DNA of 64,000 nucleotides, taken from Elusimicrobiota bacterium (GTDB lineage Bacteria > Elusimicrobiota > Elusimicrobia > UBA1565 > UBA9628). Positions 27,359 through 35,925 of this stretch are shown here, one piece after another. Positions within the stretch are counted from its first letter, which is position 1. Each line of letters starts with the position of its first letter. Below the pieces are notes generated by a model. It had not been told where the DNA came from. It ran no database searches and was given only the letters and a program-made list of their open reading frames with translations. The stretch covers positions 38,496 to 102,495 of the forward strand of contig JAGWUP010000011.1 of the NCBI GenBank assembly GCA_028868375.1. Reading direction: 5' to 3'. Made by a program: the position numbers and the translations under genes.

Positions 27359-28119
27359 TGGCTTACGAGGTCCAGCTCGAGCTTTTCGAGGGCCCGCTCG
27401 ACCTGCTGCTGTTCTTGATCAAGAAGGACGATCTCGACATCCACGACATCCCGATCGCCCATATCACGCGGCAATACCTGGCCTATCTCGAGATGATCAA
27501 GGACCTCAACCTCGAGCTGGCCGGGGAATTCCTGGTGCTGGCCTCGACCCTGATGGCGATCAAGGCCAAGACCCTGCTGCCCAGCCAGCAGACGGCCGAG
27601 GGCGAGGAAGGCCCGGACCCGCGCGCCGAGCTCGTCGCCAAGCTCGTCGAGTACCAGAAGTTCAAGCAGGCCGCCCATTTTCTGGAGAAGAGGGCGGAGG
27701 AGTTCTCCGGGGTCTTCTACCGCGGGGCTCCCACCTTCTCCGACGAGGAAAAATCCCTGGCGATCGGCACCCTCGATCTGCTCGCGGCGCTGCGAGAGGT
27801 CCTGGACCGCGCCGAGGACGCGGGCAAGAAGGAAGTCCTCGGCGAGGAATTCCCGATCGAGGAGAAGATGGAGAAGGTCATGCGCCTGCTTTCCCTCAAG
27901 CCTGCGCTTTCGTGGGAGGAGCTCTTCTGCGACGAGCGCAAGAGGCGCGGCATCATCAGCTGCTTTCTCGCCCTGCTCGAGCTGACCAAGCTCCAGAGGA
28001 TATTCATCCGCCAGGAAGGCAACTTCGGCAAGATCGTCATCTTCAAGAAAGAGGCCACCAACGATGGAAGCGACCAGCCCGTCCCCGACAGAGAACGAGG
28101 CGCTCAAGAAAGCGCTTGA
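27358..28119 (+). CDS. scpA: Segregation and condensation protein A (kleisin)
   Basis: Kleisin subunit of the SMC-ScpAB condensin that compacts and segregates the chromosome. 253 residues. The N-terminal signature FEGPLDLLLFLIKKDDLDI and the following AGEFLVLASTLMAIKAKTLLP helix are typical. It begins within the trpS stop (TGATG), and its last 56 nt overlap scpB in another frame. The SMC ATPase is not in the window. Confidence 0.93.
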   Translation: MAYEVQLELFEGPLDLLLFLIKKDDLDIHDIPIAHITRQYLAYLEMIKDLNLELAGEFLVLASTLMAIKAKTLLPSQQTAEGEEGPDPRAELVAKLVEYQKFKQAAHFLEKRAEEFSGVFYRGAPTFSDEEKSLAIGTLDLLAALREVLDRAEDAGKKEVLGEEFPIEEKMEKVMRLLSLKPALSWEELFCDERKRRGIISCFLALLELTKLQRIFIRQEGNFGKIVIFKKEATNDGSDQPVPDRERGAQESA

Positions 28120-28783
28120 AAGCCTGCTGTTCATCACCGACCATCCGCTGAGCCTGGCCCAGCTCTGCAAGATCCTGGGCGTGCGCGAGAAGGAGTCCAA
28201 GCGCGTCGAGGACGCCATCGCCGCCTTGAAGGGGGAGTTGGACGAGAAGCAGTCCGCGGTCCAGGTCGTGGAGGTGGCCGAGGGCTTTCAGATGGGAACT
28301 CGCCCGGACTATGCCCCCTACGTGCGCAAGCTGTTCTCCGACCGCATGACGATGCGCCTGTCGACGGCGGCCCACGAGACCCTGTCGATCATCGCCTACA
28401 AGCAGCCCTTGACGCGCGCCGAGATCGAGCATATCCGCGGCGTCGAGGTCATCGCGGCCCTGGAGACGCTGCTGGAGAAGGGCTTGATCCGCGTCGTCGG
28501 CCGCAAGGAGACGGTCGGCCGGCCGCTGATGTACGGCACGACCCCCGACTTTCTGCGCCATTTCGGGCTGCGCAGCCTGGCCGACTTGCCTCCTCTCGAC
28601 GGCTTCCAGCCCCCGGTCGAGCCCGCCTCCGCGCCCGCCGCGGCGCTTGAGGCCGAGGTTACGACCGCGCCCGAGCCTGAGCCCGCTCCCGCGCCCTTGG
28701 AAGCCGCGCCCGAGCCGGCCGCTCCTGCCGCTCCTGAGAATCCCGCCGAGCAAAAGCCGCGCAAATCGATCTGGGACGAATGA
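28064..28783 (+). CDS. scpB: Segregation and condensation protein B
   Basis: Winged-helix partner of ScpA in the SMC complex. 239 residues. Motifs include LESLLFITDHPLSLAQL at the N-terminus and LSIIAYKQPLTRAEIEHIRG in the second winged helix. After about residue 185 the protein continues as an Ala/Pro/Glu-rich tail of about 55 residues, likely disordered. It overlaps scpA by 56 nt and glgA by 4 nt (ATGA). Confidence 0.93.
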   Translation: MEATSPSPTENEALKKALESLLFITDHPLSLAQLCKILGVREKESKRVEDAIAALKGELDEKQSAVQVVEVAEGFQMGTRPDYAPYVRKLFSDRMTMRLSTAAHETLSIIAYKQPLTRAEIEHIRGVEVIAALETLLEKGLIRVVGRKETVGRPLMYGTTPDFLRHFGLRSLADLPPLDGFQPPVEPASAPAAALEAEVTTAPEPEPAPAPLEAAPEPAAPAAPENPAEQKPRKSIWDE

Positions 28784-30231
28784 AGATCGTCCTGGCCGCC
28801 AGCGAGGCCGTGCCGTTCTGCAAGACCGGCGGCCTCGCGGACGTGGTCGGGGCGATGGCCCAGAAGCTCGGGGCCGCCGGCCACGACGTGCTGCTGGCGC
28901 TTCCCAAATATCGCTCGGTCGAATCCGCGGTCCTGCAGGGGGGCGCCGCCCAGGCTCTGCCGGTCCCGTTGGGAACGCGGACGTTGGAGGTGGGACTGCG
29001 CTACATGCAGCGCCGCAGCGTCTCGGTTTGCCTGCTCGACTATCCTCCTTTTTTTGATCGGGAGGGCCTCTACGGGCATGACGGGAGCGACTATCCCGAC
29101 AACGATCGCCGCTTCATCCTGTTTCAGCGAGGCGCCTTGGAGGCGGTCAAGCGGCTGGGGTTCAAGCCGGACATCCTCCATGTCCACGATTGGCAGACGG
29201 GGCTGATGCCGTTGCTGTTGAAGCGCCATTACGCGCAGGAGCCGTTGTTTAGCCGGACCGCGTCCGTGATGACGGTGCACAACATGGCCTATCAAGGGCT
29301 TTTTGCGCCGGACTGCCTGGAGGCGGCGGGATTGCCGTGGGAGGATTTTTCTCCCGAGGGGCTCGAGTACTACGGCAAGGTCAGCTTCCTCAAGGCGGGG
29401 TTGGCCTTCGCCGACCGATTGACGACGGTCAGCCCGAACTACGCGCGGGAGATACAATCCTCCGGGGAGCGCGGCTTCGGCATGGAGGGCTTGCTGCGGC
29501 GGCGTTCCGCTTCCCTTTCCGGCGTGCTCAACGGCATCGATCTGGACGTCTGGAATCCGCGGCGCGACCCGGCCCTGCCGCGCCGCTATGGAGTCGGCGA
29601 GCGCGCGACGGGCAAGGCCGACTGCAAGGCGTCGCTGCAGCGCGAGGCGGGCCTGCCCGCGCGGCCGGGCAGTCCCCTCGTCGGGGTGGTCTCGCGGCTC
29701 GACTACCAAAAGGGGCTGGACATCGCGATCCGGGCGCTGGAGCCGCGGCTGGGCCGCTGCCAGCTCGCCGTCGTCGGGACCGGGGACATGGCGCTGCAGC
29801 AGGAGTTGTGGGGGCTTGCCAGGCGGCATCCGGGCCTGGTCCATTTCCATCGCGGCTTCGACGACGCCTTCGCCCATCGCCTCTACGCGGCCTGCGACAT
29901 CTTCCTCATGCCGTCCCGCTTCGAGCCGTGCGGCTTGGGACAGATGATCGCGATGCGCTACGGGGCCGTCCCGGTGGCCAGCCGCACCGGGGGCCTGGCC
30001 GACACGGTCTTCGAGCGGCCGGCGCGGGAGGCCAACGGGTTCATCTGCGAGCCGGCGGACGAGGCCAGCCTCGGATCGGCCCTCGACCGCGCCCTGGAGG
30101 CCTTCGGCACGCCGGCTTGGGACGCGTTGGCGGACGCTGGCATGTCCCGGGATTTTTCCTGGGAAGGCTCGATCAAGCGCTACTTGGAACTCTACGAATC
30201 GGCGCGCCGCGAACGAGTCAAGGAGCCATAA
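28780..30231 (+). CDS. glgA: Glycogen/starch synthase (ADP-glucose type)
   Basis: GT5 glycosyltransferase elongating alpha-1,4-glucan from ADP-glucose. 483 residues, normal for GlgA. The N-terminal KTGGLADVVGA loop binds ADP-glucose, HDWQTGLMPL and the C-terminal LMPSRFEPCGLGQMIAMRYG with RTGGLADTV are present. It is the last gene of the cca-trpS-scpAB-glgA run. No other glycogen genes are in the window, so the coupling to chromosome segregation genes looks accidental. Confidence 0.93.
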   Translation: MKIVLAASEAVPFCKTGGLADVVGAMAQKLGAAGHDVLLALPKYRSVESAVLQGGAAQALPVPLGTRTLEVGLRYMQRRSVSVCLLDYPPFFDREGLYGHDGSDYPDNDRRFILFQRGALEAVKRLGFKPDILHVHDWQTGLMPLLLKRHYAQEPLFSRTASVMTVHNMAYQGLFAPDCLEAAGLPWEDFSPEGLEYYGKVSFLKAGLAFADRLTTVSPNYAREIQSSGERGFGMEGLLRRRSASLSGVLNGIDLDVWNPRRDPALPRRYGVGERATGKADCKASLQREAGLPARPGSPLVGVVSRLDYQKGLDIAIRALEPRLGRCQLAVVGTGDMALQQELWGLARRHPGLVHFHRGFDDAFAHRLYAACDIFLMPSRFEPCGLGQMIAMRYGAVPVASRTGGLADTVFERPAREANGFICEPADEASLGSALDRALEAFGTPAWDALADAGMSRDFSWEGSIKRYLELYESARRERVKEP

Positions 30232-30252
30232 AACAGCGCCGGCGCGAGGCCG

Positions 30253-30281
30253 TTGTCCGCCGATCCGTTATATGCTAGTCT
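30253..30281 (+). promoter_or_regulatory. Promoter TTGTCC-17-TAGTCT, leaderless start
   Basis: TTGTCC at 30253-30258, 17-bp spacer, TAGTCT at 30276-30281, then 6 nt to ATG 30288. Confidence 0.45.
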
Positions 30282-30287
30282 GCGCCC

Positions 30288-31586
30288 ATGGGCGCGCGAG
30301 CGTGGGTCGTGGCCTTGTCGCTCTTGCTGCCCTCGGTTTCGTTTTGCGCCGACCCTCCTCCCGCCCCCGCCGCGTCGGACAAGCCCTTTCATGTCTCCTT
30401 CTTCGGCGAGGGCGGCGGCGATCTGAAGACCCCGGTCGGGGGAGCGGCGGATTATCTCGAGAACAGCCGCGGCGGCGGCCAAAAAGCGCGGCCGGCCAAG
30501 CCGGCTAAACCCGCCGCCGGCCAAACGGCGCCGCCTCCCCAAGCGGCGGCCGCGCCGGCGGTCCGGAAGGTTCCGGCGGGCGCCTCTCCCATGCTTGCGC
30601 GCGCCGTCCCCAAGGCGCCGGTCGCCAGAGTGGCCGTCGCCAAGGCCCCTGAGGCCCGGCTCGAGCGGTCCTCCTCGCGCCCCGCCCCACCCAACTCGCC
30701 GGCCTATTCGTTGTGGAAAAGCGTCTCGGAGCCGCTGGAGATGAGCTCCGCCAGGATTCAGCGTTCGGACCTGGAGCAAGCCGAGCGGCAGGCGCGCCAG
30801 GAGTACGAGCGCAGGATCCTGGGCCTGGAGACGGTCGTCCAGCCCGAGGCTTCCGGTCCCGAGCGAGAGGCCGCGCCCGATGCCAAGCGAGCGGGGGCTT
30901 CGAAGCCTGAGCTTTTTGTGTCGGTCGATCTGGCGGTCAACCAAAACGACCTCAAGGACGCCGTGGCGCAGTTGACCCAAGTCACCGGCTTTAAGCCGGA
31001 TCCCCGTTTCATTCCGCGCCCGTCCGATCTCTCCGGCCAGGCGGCGGGACCGGAGGCGGCGGCGACCATCGTTCGAGGCTGGCTGCGCGCCGATCGGCTC
31101 CAAGCCGCCATCCAGGCTCCCGGGGTGCGCCGCGTGCGGATCGGCCGGGAGGGCTTTCCCGTCGAGAGCGCCTCGTCGCGGGCAAGCCTGGTCGTCGGAC
31201 TGCGCGTGCCGCGCCGGGGCAACGTGGCGCAAGCCATACAGAAAAGTTTGAGCGAGCTGGCGTCCTCGGCGCAGTTCCGCTGGAGGAGGACGATCGGCTT
31301 CGAGGCCGTTCCCCATTCGGGGGGGGTCGCCTTGGTCGTGGTCGGGGATCTGCCTCTCAGCCTGCTGCCTCGGCTGCTCGAATATCCCGACGTGTTGAAG
31401 GTGGCGCCCGCGCCGAACGACGCGGCCGCGGCTGCCCCGGCGAGACCGCGGGGCGGGCTGTTGGAGTTTTTCGCCTACGTGCGGCATCGCGCCCCATGGC
31501 TGCTGGTGGCGACCGCTCTGCTGCTGCTGCCGTTCTTGGCGGCTCTGCTGGCGCGCCTGGCCTCCGTCTTGAGCCCCTACCGCTGA
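30288..31586 (+). CDS. Exported protein of unknown function with C-terminal transmembrane helix
   Basis: 432 residues. Signal peptide (about 1-21), Pro/Ala/Lys-rich low-complexity stretch to about 140, a helical segment, then a mixed alpha/beta part (about 205-385) with two similar-looking strands (SVDLAVNQNDLKDAVAQL and VVGLRVPRRGNVAQAIQK) that could be a duplicated fold. A transmembrane helix lies near 402-425. No family recognised. It lies directly upstream of ftsX and may contribute to envelope or division functions, but this rests only on position. Confidence 0.55.
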   Translation: MGARAWVVALSLLLPSVSFCADPPPAPAASDKPFHVSFFGEGGGDLKTPVGGAADYLENSRGGGQKARPAKPAKPAAGQTAPPPQAAAAPAVRKVPAGASPMLARAVPKAPVARVAVAKAPEARLERSSSRPAPPNSPAYSLWKSVSEPLEMSSARIQRSDLEQAERQARQEYERRILGLETVVQPEASGPEREAAPDAKRAGASKPELFVSVDLAVNQNDLKDAVAQLTQVTGFKPDPRFIPRPSDLSGQAAGPEAAATIVRGWLRADRLQAAIQAPGVRRVRIGREGFPVESASSRASLVVGLRVPRRGNVAQAIQKSLSELASSAQFRWRRTIGFEAVPHSGGVALVVVGDLPLSLLPRLLEYPDVLKVAPAPNDAAAAAPARPRGGLLEFFAYVRHRAPWLLVATALLLLPFLAALLARLASVLSPYR

Positions 31587-31601
31587 CGCGGAGGTCCTTG
31601 G

Positions 31602-31607
31602 TATACT
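31602..31607 (+). promoter_or_regulatory. Extended -10 (TGG-TATACT) for ftsX, leaderless start
   Basis: TATACT preceded by TGG; its end is 7 nt before GTG 31615. Confidence 0.5.
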
Positions 31608-31614
31608 GCCCAAC

Positions 31615-32367
31615 GTGAGGGGTCATTTTCGCCTCGAGATCCGGCGGCTGGCCGTTTGCGCGCTCGCGGGGCTTCTCGTCGGGCTTGGAGGCGAGGCCTT
31701 GCTGCTGCTGCAGCGGCAGGCCCGCGCCGCCGAGACGCGGCTGAGCGGAGATTTTCGCGTCCTGTTGTTCTTGGAAAGCGACCTGCCGCAAGCCAAGCAG
31801 GAGCTCGTCGCCCAGCGGCTGCGCCGGCTGCCGGACGTCGCGGACGTGCGCGTGGTCACGCGGCGGCAAGAGCTGGCCCAGCTCGAGAGCGAGGAGCCCG
31901 GGCTGGCGGAGTCGGTGGCCTTGGTCGGCGGCAATCCACTCATGCCCGCTCTCGAGGTCAAGCTGACCGAGGCCGGCTTGGGGCATGTGCCCCTGTGGAT
32001 CGCCCACGCCGACGCGCTGGCCTCCTTCTCCGACGTCCGCTACAAGCCGGCGCAGGTCCGGGCTATTTTGCAGGCGCGGTTTTACGCGCGATTCCTGGAT
32101 TTGGTCCTGGCGGCGCTGGCCTTCGGCGTGGCGCTCTTGGCGTTGATCGTTCTCGGCCCATGGGCGGGCGGCGCCGGGGCGTGGCGAGCGCAGCCCGGCG
32201 GCGTCGCGGCCCTGGCGGCCGGCGCGGCCTGCGGGATGCTGGCGGTCGCGGCGCTGATGCTGCCGCTGAGCCTGCTCGCTTCCTGGTGGCAGTGGCCGCA
32301 GTTGCCGCGGCAGATGGGGCTGTTGGCGGCGGCCGTCGCGGCGGGGTGGGCCTTGTGCCGTCGTTAA
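31615..32367 (+). CDS. ftsX: FtsX-like division membrane protein
   Basis: 250 residues. Topology fits FtsX: N-terminal helix (about 12-32), an extracytoplasmic domain with the FtsX-type VVTRRQELAQLESEEP and GGNPLMPALEV segments, and three more helices in the C-terminal half. FtsX normally pairs with the ATPase FtsE to switch on peptidoglycan hydrolases at the septum. FtsE is not adjacent, whereas the next gene encodes an EnvC-like activator and overlaps by 13 nt. The C-terminal part is short compared with typical FtsX, so sequence drift is possible. Confidence 0.72.
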   Translation: MRGHFRLEIRRLAVCALAGLLVGLGGEALLLLQRQARAAETRLSGDFRVLLFLESDLPQAKQELVAQRLRRLPDVADVRVVTRRQELAQLESEEPGLAESVALVGGNPLMPALEVKLTEAGLGHVPLWIAHADALASFSDVRYKPAQVRAILQARFYARFLDLVLAALAFGVALLALIVLGPWAGGAGAWRAQPGGVAALAAGAACGMLAVAALMLPLSLLASWWQWPQLPRQMGLLAAAVAAGWALCRR

Positions 32368-33491
32368 GGATCCTCCTCGCCGGGGCGTGCGCGGCGGTCC
32401 TGGCCTTGCCGAGCTCGTCGTCCGCCAGCTGGCGCGGCAAGCGGCGGCAGCTGGCCAAGGTGCGCAAGGAGCTGGAGGCCACGCGGCGCCAGATCGAGCA
32501 GTATCAAAACCTGGAAGAATCCCTCGGCAAGGATTTCGAGCAGGCGCAGTCTCGCTCCGGAGAGGCGCAGCGCCGGCTGGCGCGGCTGCAAGGCGCCGTG
32601 CGCCGTTCCGAACGGAGGCGGGGCCGGCTGCGCTCGCAGTTGGCGGCGTTGGGACTGGCGACCGGCTATTGGAAGAGCTCGATCGGCTCGGAATTGCGAG
32701 GCTACGAGCTGGCGCTGGCGGGCCGCGAGGACGATTACGGCCGGTCGGACTTGTGGGCTCAGGCGTATCGGCGAGCCGCCATAGAGAACAAGGTCCGATT
32801 GCTGCGGAGGCTGCGCGGGGCCAGCCGGACGACCGCGCGCAGCGAGGCCCAAGCGCGCCTGCGCTCCCAAAGCTTGGCGCAACAGCGTTTTCAAGCCGAC
32901 CGGCAGCGGCAGTCCGTGTCGCGCGAGTTGGCGCGGAAGCAAGCCGCGCTTTTGGCGGCGCGCCAGGCGGCGGCGGCGGCGGTCGCCAAGGCCCGGGAGC
33001 TGGAGGCCAGCGCCCAGGCCTTGACCAAGCTCCTGCGCGTCCTGCGCGGCGGAAATAGGAGTAAGGCGCGCGCTCCGGCCGCCCCTTGGAACGTGCCGCC
33101 GCGCTCCTTGCCGTGGCCGCTGGCCGGTTCCATTCTCAGGCCGTTCGGACGGCAGCGCAATCCCGAGCTCGGCACCTGGGTCATCAATCAGGGCATACTG
33201 CTCAAGACCGCCAGGGCGGCGTCGGTCGCGGCCGTGCGCGCCGGCAAGGTCATCTTTTGCGGGCCGTTTCGCTCCTACGGCAAGGTCGTCATCGTCGATC
33301 ACGGCTCGAATTTCTTCAGCATTTACGGTTGGCTTGGGGATATCCTCAAGGCCAAGGGGGCGGCGGTGGCCGCGGGAGAAGTGATCGGCACGGCCGGGCC
33401 GCCGCGGCGGGGCCGGGGCGGCCGCCTGTATCTCGAGCTGCGCCGCGGCACGGACGCGCTCGATCCCCTGGCATGGCTGCGGAGGCGTTAG
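32355..33491 (+). CDS. EnvC-like murein hydrolase activator (degenerate M23/LytM)
   Basis: 378 residues: signal peptide, long coiled coil (about 25-225), then an M23/LytM fold (about 255-378). Zinc ligands are mostly lost: the first HxG motif is NQG, the YGHL motif is YGWL, and the final HxH strand reads YLELR. Loss of zinc ligands with a coiled coil is the hallmark of EnvC-type activators, which do not cut peptidoglycan but switch on amidases when FtsEX moves. GTG 32355 lies inside the ftsX 3' end, supporting joint production. Confidence 0.8.
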   Translation: MPSLRILLAGACAAVLALPSSSSASWRGKRRQLAKVRKELEATRRQIEQYQNLEESLGKDFEQAQSRSGEAQRRLARLQGAVRRSERRRGRLRSQLAALGLATGYWKSSIGSELRGYELALAGREDDYGRSDLWAQAYRRAAIENKVRLLRRLRGASRTTARSEAQARLRSQSLAQQRFQADRQRQSVSRELARKQAALLAARQAAAAAVAKARELEASAQALTKLLRVLRGGNRSKARAPAAPWNVPPRSLPWPLAGSILRPFGRQRNPELGTWVINQGILLKTARAASVAAVRAGKVIFCGPFRSYGKVVIVDHGSNFFSIYGWLGDILKAKGAAVAAGEVIGTAGPPRRGRGGRLYLELRRGTDALDPLAWLRRR

Positions 33492-33511
33492 AGCGTGATG
33501 AGGGAGTGGAA

Positions 33512-34843
33512 ATGAACAGACAACGAAGCCGGACCGCCGTCCTTGCCCTGGCCGGGATTTGCGCCGCTTGCTCCTCCTACGCCGCTTCGGCCGTGGAGGC
33601 GCGGGCCAAGGCGGCCGTCGCGCCGAGCGCCGCGGCGGCGTCGCCGGACGATCCCGAGTACCGCAAGCTCAAGGTCCTGCTGGACGTCATGGACCTGATC
33701 CGGGACGATTATTACAAGCCGGTCGACGCCAAGCAGTTGATCGACGGCGCCGCTTCCGGCATGGTGCGCACTCTCGATCCCTTCTCCCAGTACATGAGTC
33801 CGGAAGCCCGCCAGGAGATGGAGGCGGAAACGCAGGGGCAGTTCGGCGGCCTGGGCATAGAGGTCGGCATGAAAGACGACGGGCTGGTGATCATCACTCC
33901 GCTGCCCGGAACCCCGGCTTACCTGGCCGGGGTGCTGCCCAACGACAGGCTGGTCGACATCGACGAGCGCTCGACCAAGGACATGACCTTGTCCGACGCG
34001 TTGAAGCTCTTGCGCGGCGAGCCGGGCTCCAAGGTCAAGCTGACGATGCTGCGTCCGCCCGATAACGGCAAGAGCGGACCCTGGCTGACCAAGGAATTCA
34101 CCTTGACCCGCGAGATCGTCAAGATCGAGAGCGTCCAGTCCTGGATGGCCGCTCCCGGCATCGGCTATCTGCGCTTGATCGAGTTCAGCGGCCACACCGC
34201 GCGGGACGCGCGCAAGGCCTTGGAGGAGCTCAAGACGCAGGGGGCCAAGGCGTTGGTCCTCGATCTGCGCAACAATCCCGGCGGCCTGCTGACCGCCGCC
34301 GTCGAGCTGGCCGGCGATTTCATCGGGGACGGCAAGCTGATCGTCTACACCCAGGGCCGCCGGCCCGGCGACAAGCAGGAGTTCCGGGCCGCGGGGAAGC
34401 CGCCCTACGGGGATTGGCCGCTGGTCGTCCTCGTCAACGGCGGCTCCGCTTCCGCCAGCGAGATTTTGGCCGGCTGCCTGCAGGACCAGCATCGGGCGCT
34501 CGTCATGGGGATGCGCTCTTACGGGAAGGCCAGCGTTCAATCGGTCATTCCACTGGATGACGGCTCCGGCCTGCGCCTGACCGTGGCCCACTACTACACG
34601 CCCCTGGGCCGCATGATCCAGCGCAACGAGGAGGCCCACACCGGCGGCATCACCCCCGACATCGTCGTGCCGGTCTCCCGCGAGACGGAGGCCGGGCTTT
34701 ACCGGCAGTGGAATTTGATCTACGAGCGGGGCAAGAAGCCGAGGACGGCGGCCAAGGGCGGAGAGCTGGTCAAGGACGAGACGCTGGAGCGCGCCGTCGC
34801 CCTGCTCAAGGCGCGCGCGGCTTTGTCCAGCCTCGCCAGATAG
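33512..34843 (+). CDS. ctpA: C-terminal processing protease (S41 family)
   Basis: Periplasmic PDZ protease of the CtpA/Prc type. 443 residues. A signal peptide is followed by an N-terminal helical region, a PDZ domain (about 110-200, with GLGIEVG and PLPGTPAYLAGV) and the S41 catalytic domain with the serine in NGGSASASE and the lysine in RSYGKASV. Related proteases regulate peptidoglycan hydrolases and process outer-membrane proteins, which fits its place after ftsX and envC. An AGGGAG ribosome binding site precedes ATG 33512. Confidence 0.93.
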   Translation: MNRQRSRTAVLALAGICAACSSYAASAVEARAKAAVAPSAAAASPDDPEYRKLKVLLDVMDLIRDDYYKPVDAKQLIDGAASGMVRTLDPFSQYMSPEARQEMEAETQGQFGGLGIEVGMKDDGLVIITPLPGTPAYLAGVLPNDRLVDIDERSTKDMTLSDALKLLRGEPGSKVKLTMLRPPDNGKSGPWLTKEFTLTREIVKIESVQSWMAAPGIGYLRLIEFSGHTARDARKALEELKTQGAKALVLDLRNNPGGLLTAAVELAGDFIGDGKLIVYTQGRRPGDKQEFRAAGKPPYGDWPLVVLVNGGSASASEILAGCLQDQHRALVMGMRSYGKASVQSVIPLDDGSGLRLTVAHYYTPLGRMIQRNEEAHTGGITPDIVVPVSRETEAGLYRQWNLIYERGKKPRTAAKGGELVKDETLERAVALLKARAALSSLAR

Positions 34844-34851
34844 GGGGAGCC

Positions 34852-35865
34852 ATCAGAGTCCTCGGCATCGAGACTTCCTGCGACGAGACCGCGGCGGGCG
34901 TCGTCTCCGACACCGGCATCGCGGTGCGCTCCAATATCGTCTCCTCCCAACTGCGCCTGCACCGGCGCTACCAGGGCATCGTGCCCGAGCTGGCCTCCCG
35001 CGCCCATCTGCAGAAGATCGCCGACGTCATCGACCGGGCGCGCCGGGAGGCGGGCGGGGGGCGCCTGGACGCCGTCGCCTACACCCGCGGCCCCGGGCTG
35101 ATGGGGCCGCTTCTAATCGGCAAGGTGGCCGCCCAGACCCTCTCGCGCATGCTCGAGCTGCCGCTCATCGGGGTCAATCATCTCGAGGGCCACATCTTCG
35201 CCGTCGAGCTGACCCAGCCGCTGCGCTTTCCGCTGGCCGCGCTGATCGTCTCCGGCGGCCACACCGACCTCGTGCTGAGCTTAGGGCCGGGCCGCTACCG
35301 GGTCCTGGGCCGCACGCGCGACGACGCGGCCGGCGAGGCCTTCGACAAGGTGGCGCGCCTGCTGGGCCTGGGCTACCCCGGGGGTCCGATCATCGATCGA
35401 CTGGCGGCGGAGGGCGATCCCGCGGCGGTGCGCCTGCCCAGGCCCCTAATGCCGGAGACCTGGGATTTTTCCTTCTCCGGGCTTAAGACCGCCGTCCTCT
35501 ATCATCTGCGCGCGCGCGGCTTTCCGGGCAAGCCGCTCTCGCCGCGGCAACTGCGCGATCTGTGCGCCGGCTTCCAGGAGGCCGTGGTCGAGACCCTGCT
35601 CTTCAAGCTGCTTAAAGCGGCGCGGGCCTTCGGCGTCACGGAGCTGGCCATCGGCGGGGGCGTGGCCGCCAACAGCCGCCTGCGCGAGCGGGGAGCCGCG
35701 CGCGCGGCGGAGCTGGGCTATCGCTGGGCGATGCCGCCGCGGCCCCTGTGCACCGACAACGGCGTGATGATCGCGCAGGTGGCCCTGCACCGCCTGCGCG
35801 GCGGCAGGCTGCCCCGGCGCCGGCGCAGCGATCCCTCCCTGGGCTTCGAGAGCTGGGCGGCGTAG
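34852..35865 (+). CDS. tsaD: tRNA N6-adenosine threonylcarbamoyltransferase, apparently ATC start
   Basis: Transfers the threonylcarbamoyl group to A37 of ANN-decoding tRNAs with TsaB and TsaE. About 337 residues, family length. Motifs include VLGIETSCDETAAG at the N-terminus, HLEGHI, SGGHTDLVL, GEAFDKVARLLGL and GGGVAANSRLR. The position where the family has its initiator methionine is ATC (34852), preceded by a strong AGGGGGAG. The only in-frame ATG, GTG or TTG upstream is GTG 34708, deep inside ctpA. The sequence therefore implies ATC initiation, another rare start, or a base error. Confidence 0.9.
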   Translation: MRVLGIETSCDETAAGVVSDTGIAVRSNIVSSQLRLHRRYQGIVPELASRAHLQKIADVIDRARREAGGGRLDAVAYTRGPGLMGPLLIGKVAAQTLSRMLELPLIGVNHLEGHIFAVELTQPLRFPLAALIVSGGHTDLVLSLGPGRYRVLGRTRDDAAGEAFDKVARLLGLGYPGGPIIDRLAAEGDPAAVRLPRPLMPETWDFSFSGLKTAVLYHLRARGFPGKPLSPRQLRDLCAGFQEAVVETLLFKLLKAARAFGVTELAIGGGVAANSRLRERGAARAAELGYRWAMPPRPLCTDNGVMIAQVALHRLRGGRLPRRRRSDPSLGFESWAA

Positions 35866-35890
35866 CGCGGGCGGCGTAACAATTACGTTC

Positions 35891-35919
35891 TTGCGCCGAG
35901 CGCGCGCCGGCCCTACACT
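35891..35919 (+). promoter_or_regulatory. Promoter TTGCGC-17-TACACT, leaderless start
   Basis: TTGCGC at 35891-35896, 17-bp spacer, TACACT at 35914-35919, then 6 nt to ATG 35926. Confidence 0.55.
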
Positions 35920-35925
35920 GCGGCC

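Noticed and set aside
34708..34851. N-terminal extension of TsaD from GTG 34708
   Set aside because: Would add 48 residues translated from inside ctpA in another frame, with no resemblance to the family; an ATC start or base error is simpler.
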